From positions 1-55,131 of the forward strand of contig NZ_AQPN01000051.1 of assembly GCF_000403135.1 (NCBI RefSeq): a stretch of 55,131 nt of DNA. Reading direction: 5' to 3'. The translations under genes and the position numbers were made by a program. This document shows positions 51,157 to 55,131 of the stretch, piece by piece (position 1 is the first letter of the stretch; the number at the start of each line of letters is the position of its first letter). A model generated the notes under the pieces. That model was given only the letters and a program-made list of their open reading frames with translations. It did no database searches and had not been told where the DNA came from. Origin of the DNA: Arcticibacter svalbardensis MN12-7 (GTDB taxonomy: Bacteria; Bacteroidota; Bacteroidia; Sphingobacteriales; Sphingobacteriaceae).

Positions 51157-51583
51157 AAGCAAATTTGGAAGTTATTAGGTAATAATATTGAATTGATTTC
51201 AGTTACGCAATATAAACATAGAAGCTATATTTACAGCATTTTAGATTTTATGAATGTTGTTTGAAGAAATGCTTTTGGATGATTAATAGAGGTTTTAAAG
51301 AAAACACCTGATGGGCAGGTGCTCATATTAACCAATTATAAACCGTATTCATATGTACAAATAGGATGCCAATTGAAAGTTTTCAGTCAAATGTTGTTTC
51401 CCTTGCAATTTACGGCCAATAAGTATTAACATAATTCTTATAAAATAGACACTTTGTTCAAAATATCGGAATTAATTAGTTAATAATATACGAATCTTAT
51501 TCTGAATGATCTACTAATCCAGGCAAATGCAATTCATTCAGATTTTAATGCGAATTTAGTTTATTCATGAATCTGACGATTAT
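51157..51583. other. intergenic region, possible decayed leader of a SusC-type gene
   Basis: No gene is visible. A small hairpin CACCTG-ATGGG-CAGGTG (51305-51321), then ATTAACCAATTATAAACC, and an ATG (51353) followed by TAC AAA TAG resemble, from memory, the leader and first codons of FecR-regulated SusC-like receptor genes in Pedobacter. The frame closes at codon four. This is only a resemblance. Confidence 0.35.
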
Positions 51584-52372
51584 TTAAACATATAGCTGAT
51601 TTTTAAATCTTTTTGCCAGGAAGCCTGTAGCAACATCAAGATCAATGTCAGCTACAATTACTCCTATTTTGCCATACGTTTCGTGGGCAATACAAGCTCC
51701 ATCAGGGCCAATTAATGAGCTGGCTGATTCAGGATAATGAAATGCATAATTAGAACTAGCAAAGTAAATGGTATTTTCTAATGCCCGCATCATCATTGCC
51801 TTTTCATAATATGGATTGTCTTTATCACCCCACTCTGTAAGTTTTACGCCCTGGATATCACTGCCAGCGCAGTGTGGATGAAATACGATTTTAGCATCGC
51901 GTTGTGCTGCCCATCTTACCGATTCTGGATATCGAAACCCTTCATGGCAGATTGTAATTCCAAATTTAACACCATTGATCTCAAAAATACTGCGTTCAGT
52001 ACCTGGGATCCATATATTGTCTTCAGTAGGATCCAACTGATTTTTGGTCTGATAACCTAATATTTCTCCGGTATTTGAAATTACATGCGCTACATTTAAA
52101 AGTCCTTTGGGGTGATACCAATCCATAGGTATGATGACTGATATGGAATTTGCAGCAGCCATCTTACGCACTTCATTTAAGGCTGATACTAGCTTTTCTT
52201 GAGAACGTTCTTCTACTTTATAATCTAACCCTGAATAACCCGGAATATAGGACTCAGGGAAGCAGATAATTTCAGCTTGTTTGTCGGCCGCATCAATGAT
52301 CAGCTTCTCGACCCATTGTAAACCGTCCCAAATAGATTTGGGAAATGGTGGTGATGCTATTGCTACTTTCAT
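51584..52372 (-). CDS. carbon-nitrogen hydrolase (nitrilase superfamily)
   Basis: A 262-residue enzyme with the catalytic Glu40 (IICFPESYIPGY), Lys110 (QTKNQLDP) and Cys142 (GITICHEGFRYPES). The triad is intact. Members cleave nitriles or amides, and this form, with the bulky loop after the Cys, resembles N-carbamoyl or omega-amidase-type enzymes. Substrate unknown. Cytoplasmic, single gene, no signal peptide. Confidence 0.92.
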   Translation of the reverse strand: MKVAIASPPFPKSIWDGLQWVEKLIIDAADKQAEIICFPESYIPGYSGLDYKVEERSQEKLVSALNEVRKMAAANSISVIIPMDWYHPKGLLNVAHVISNTGEILGYQTKNQLDPTEDNIWIPGTERSIFEINGVKFGITICHEGFRYPESVRWAAQRDAKIVFHPHCAGSDIQGVKLTEWGDKDNPYYEKAMMMRALENTIYFASSNYAFHYPESASSLIGPDGACIAHETYGKIGVIVADIDLDVATGFLAKRFKNQLYV

Positions 52373-52522
52373 ACTAGTTTGGCCTCAATTAATTATTGAT
52401 AACAAGTAAACCAGCGACCGTACTGGCGGAATTGTTCAAGCTTATTTGCTTCTTAAAATTATATAAATAATTCTTTCCTTTTTTGATTATTTGCTTGACT
52501 GATGAACATTCGGCTAAACGAA

Positions 52523-54394
52523 TTATTTAAGAACAGAAACTGTTATGTACGAACTATTAGATGAATCGTGGTAAATTCTATGGGTGGCTTTTTGAAAGTC
52601 CTTGGTTTCAGCTTGATAGATATTCATGAATTTTTGAGGATTTCGATCGGCTATTGGAAACCATGAATTTTGAATTTGAATCATGATACGATGTCCTTTT
52701 TTGAAGGTATGCGCCACATCTGGCAGTGTGTAATGGACCTTTGTGATTTGTCTGGGTATGAATGCCTCAGGATTTTCGAAACTGTTACGGTACTTGCCTC
52801 GCATAATTTCTCCGCGAACCAACATTTGATATCCACCCATCACTACGTCTTTAGGATTAGGAACCGGGTTAGGGGTATCTTCGGGATATACATCAATCAG
52901 CTTAACGACATAGTCGGCATCCGTTCCGGTAGTAGAGACTATAAGGTTAGCTAAAACGGGACCGGTTAACGTAATATCTTCTTTTAAGATTGGTGTTTGA
53001 TAGGTTTTAACATCCGGACGGCGAGCAGCAAAGCGCTGATCATCGATCATATATTCGCGTGTACGCCTTTGTTGTACACCTTCCTGGTAGGGTACTGGGT
53101 TCGCTGGATCACTTACATACTCATCCCAACTAGCTGTTTGTGCTTCTTTATCAAAACTGAGCATACCGTTCGGGTGTAAATAAAGGTTTTTATCTTCTGT
53201 ATCCTTCGGCGGCCAGGTACTGAACTTTTTCCATTCGTTACTTCCGGTTACAAATATGGTTGCTTCTGCAGGATTGAAATCACCTTGATCTTTTAAGTAA
53301 TGTTTAAAGAAGGGGAGTTCAAATTTTTCCTGGTAATAGGTGCTTGTGGGCTGACCGAATTGAATATCACCAAAACTGCTTCCATCACTACGTACCCAAC
53401 CGCCATGGAACCATGGACCCATAACCAGAATGTTGTTGGCTTCCGGGTTTTGTTTTTCAATGGATTTATAGGTGGCGAAAGTTCCATAAGCATCTTCGGC
53501 ATCAAAAAAACCGCCTACAACCATCACGGCTGGTTTAACTTTCGTTAAGTGAGGCTGAATATTCCTTGCTTTCCAAAATGAATCGAGATTGGGATGAGCA
53601 AACAAATTGTTCCAGAATTGAATGCTATCTGCAAAATACTTTTCCTTTAATTCTTTAACGCTACCTGATTTGAGAAAAAAGCTGTAATTATCTGTAATGG
53701 AATACTGGAAGCTTTTTGGTCCTTTTTCAACCGTAATGGGTTTTAAACGTGGAACTCCAAACGTTGACATGAAGCCAAAGGCATCGGTTAAAAATAAAAC
53801 ACCATTGTGATGAAAATCATCACCCATGAACCAATCGGTAACAGGGGCTTGTGGGGATACTGCTTTTAGCGCTGGATGTGCGTTTGGCAAAGATGCTGTT
53901 GAATAGAACCCTGGATACGAAATGCCGTATATGCCGGCTTTGCCATTATTGTTATTTATGTTTTTAACCAACCAGTCTATGGTATCATAGGTATCTGAGC
54001 TTTCGTCAATATCTTTTTTGCTTTTCTTATTAGCGACTTGAGGTCTCACATCATCAAAGTTACCTTCGCTCATCCATTTGCCTCTGACGTCCTGATATAC
54101 AAATATAAATCCTTCCTTCATCATTGCCGGGAAATTACCCAGGCTGGTTTTATATTTTCCATCTCCGTAAGGAGCAACGGTATATGGTGTCCGATTAATT
54201 AAAAAGGGATATCTTTTACTTTGGTCTTTGGGGATATAAATAGATGTAAAAAGTTTGATGCCATCGCGCATAGGGATTTGGCGTTCTATTTTTGTGTAAT
54301 TTTCTCTTACATAAGCTGAATCTGTTTGCTGAGCAGCTAGTTGATAGGAGATAAGGAGCAATAGAAAGAGACTTAGGGTCTTTATTGTAGGCAT
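52523..54394 (-). CDS. CocE/NonD family X-Pro-type hydrolase, exported
   Basis: This 623-residue protein has a signal peptide (about 1-21, LLLLISYQLAAQ) and an alpha/beta hydrolase domain of the S15/CocE family. Catalytic residues are visible: Ser159 in GISYPGFYS, Asp298 in VGGFFDAEDAYG and His330 in GPWFHGGW. A C-terminal jelly-roll domain (about 430-623) is typical of the family. Members hydrolyse X-Pro peptides, cocaine esters or beta-lactam-type esters. It is likely periplasmic, and its exact substrate is open. Confidence 0.93.
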   Translation of the reverse strand: MPTIKTLSLFLLLLISYQLAAQQTDSAYVRENYTKIERQIPMRDGIKLFTSIYIPKDQSKRYPFLINRTPYTVAPYGDGKYKTSLGNFPAMMKEGFIFVYQDVRGKWMSEGNFDDVRPQVANKKSKKDIDESSDTYDTIDWLVKNINNNNGKAGIYGISYPGFYSTASLPNAHPALKAVSPQAPVTDWFMGDDFHHNGVLFLTDAFGFMSTFGVPRLKPITVEKGPKSFQYSITDNYSFFLKSGSVKELKEKYFADSIQFWNNLFAHPNLDSFWKARNIQPHLTKVKPAVMVVGGFFDAEDAYGTFATYKSIEKQNPEANNILVMGPWFHGGWVRSDGSSFGDIQFGQPTSTYYQEKFELPFFKHYLKDQGDFNPAEATIFVTGSNEWKKFSTWPPKDTEDKNLYLHPNGMLSFDKEAQTASWDEYVSDPANPVPYQEGVQQRRTREYMIDDQRFAARRPDVKTYQTPILKEDITLTGPVLANLIVSTTGTDADYVVKLIDVYPEDTPNPVPNPKDVVMGGYQMLVRGEIMRGKYRNSFENPEAFIPRQITKVHYTLPDVAHTFKKGHRIMIQIQNSWFPIADRNPQKFMNIYQAETKDFQKATHRIYHDSSNSSYITVSVLK

Positions 54395-54995
54395 TTGTTT
54401 GATAATTTATTATTAAAAAGGTAAATATAAGTTTTGAATCATAAATAATGGAGTATTAAATACTAATAAATTAGCTTGTTGGGGCTATGTTGTAATTTCC
54501 TCTGGTGATTACATCTATAAATAGGTCTTTTTGATTCAATTACACCGTTAAAACCAATCTGTTATGATTACATTCGCATTGACGGTGTATAGTTGCGCAC
54601 AAATTACTCTTTCTGGAGATCGGTAATTCATAGCAGTGACAGGTGTATTTATTATTGAAGCAGTTTATATCCGCTTGATTTCATTCCCCTTTATTCTACA
54701 ATAAGGTTATTAGTGGATCTTCAATGACTACTTTTAAAAATGAGTATGAAATAAATTCTTGCCAGTAATAATTAATGCAACGGCTATTGTATTATATAAT
54801 AACTAAGATCCCCAGAAATCTAAAGTGCGTTCTTAAATATTTCAATGAGACGTTTAAAACCTTCGCAAAACAAATCTCCTTTAGCGCATCGTAGTTGTTT
54901 AAAAGTAATTGTTGAAAAACTTTGATCGTAAATAGTTGTTTTTCAATGTCTAACTTAATGCGAAGTGTATTTCTGAGCAAATGACTGAGAAATAG
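54395..54995. other. AT-rich intergenic region at the right end
   Basis: No gene is supported. An inverted pair TACACCGT (54541-54548) and ACGGTGTA (54582-54589) lies 33 bases apart. A 106-codon frame on the minus strand (54792-55112) was rejected because it runs through the promoter-like region at the edge. Confidence 0.45.
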
Positions 54996-55131
54996 TTGCA
55001 GTATTGCTACAGAATGTGCACTTTTGCAATCCCAAATCGAAGGGGGAAAAGCAAAGCGCGAGGCGGAGCAGAAGATGAAGAGAGATAGAAATAGGAGCAA
55101 AAAGAAAAGCAATTTTTTTCTTGCAAATATC
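54996..55131 (+). promoter_or_regulatory. promoter region reading out of the window, possibly of an rRNA operon
   Basis: A TTG at 54996-54998, a 20-base spacer and CACTTTTG at 55019-55026 fit a Bacteroidota promoter with one mismatch in the -7 box. The sequence just after (ATCCCAAATCG then AAGGGGGAAAAGC) and the terminal AAAAGCAATTTTTTTCTTGC have the look of the tandem promoters and A/T tracts upstream of rRNA operons in this phylum. No gene start is inside the window, so the target is inference. Confidence 0.4.

Noticed and set aside
54792-55112. 106-codon open frame on the minus strand with a hydrophobic start
   Set aside because: It runs antisense through the promoter-like block at the right edge, has no recognisable family and an odd composition. 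A coding role is not supported.
1-55131. CRISPR arrays, insertion sequences and complete prophage
   Set aside because: No regularly spaced direct repeats, transposase or phage structural gene cluster was seen. The orphan 320-residue protein alone is not evidence of a prophage.

Overview
The window reads as chromosomal DNA of a Bacteroidota bacterium, most likely Sphingobacteriaceae (Pedobacter or a close relative). The reasons are: several promoters of the Bacteroidota type (TAnnTTTG with an upstream TTG); families typical of the phylum (DUF4142 lipoprotein, OmpA/PD40 envelope protein, GxGYxYP protein, paired Ferritin_2 proteins with their own sigma/anti-sigma genes, a type IX secretion sorting-domain remnant); many weak ribosome binding sites; and a modest GC content. 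The assignment is inference; no 16S rRNA lies inside the window.

Layout. 1-4.5 kb: end of an unknown gene, a transglutaminase-like protein, an AsmA-like envelope protein, a Gfo/Idh/MocA oxidoreductase and a DUF4142 lipoprotein, all on +. 4.5-16.9 kb: a mostly housekeeping block (lipid kinase, MerR regulator, alaS, OmpA/PD40 protein, queE, folD, lepA, a CrtA-like protein, ferritin). 17-25.6 kb: WXXGXW/DUF6600 envelope protein, aldo/keto reductase, GlxA-type regulator, a TupA-like ATP-grasp protein, and a divergent module of two Ferritin_2 proteins facing a sigma factor and an RskA-type anti-sigma factor. 25.6-29 kb: a large SWIM-SNF2 helicase. 29-39.5 kb is an accessory stretch with small envelope proteins, a tRNA-Val, an orphan repeat-associated protein, a GxGYxYP protein and a zeta-toxin-like kinase with a 50-residue overlapping partner. 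It also holds several decaying genes: an XRE regulator, DUF1801, a DUF6855-like gene with an in-frame TGA, and an acetylxylan esterase. A fifth relic, a T9SS sorting domain, lies at 21.3 kb.

39.5-43.3 kb holds DinB, a YafY/WYL regulator and a cyclic-phosphate-processing receiver protein on -, divergent from a 55-residue membrane protein, a second WYL regulator and a DEDDh exonuclease on +. 43.5-51.2 kb is an envelope/stress cluster: DUF805, DUF2752, RDD, then a tightly overlapping operon of SpoIIM-like, membrane protein, DUF4129, DUF4350, MoxR ATPase and DUF58. Its MoxR gene looks richer in G+C than the surroundings. 51.5-54.4 kb: a nitrilase-family hydrolase and a CocE/S15 hydrolase. The last 140 bases look like a strong promoter region reading out of the window, possibly of an rRNA operon.

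The most unusual observations are the set of frameshifted relics recognisable only by reading across frames, four promoters placed so close to start codons that their mRNAs should be leaderless, the overlapping zeta-kinase/small-protein pair, and the divergent cREC-WYL / WYL-exonuclease locus. Start codons were corrected for alaS, merR, dinB and the CrtA-like gene.
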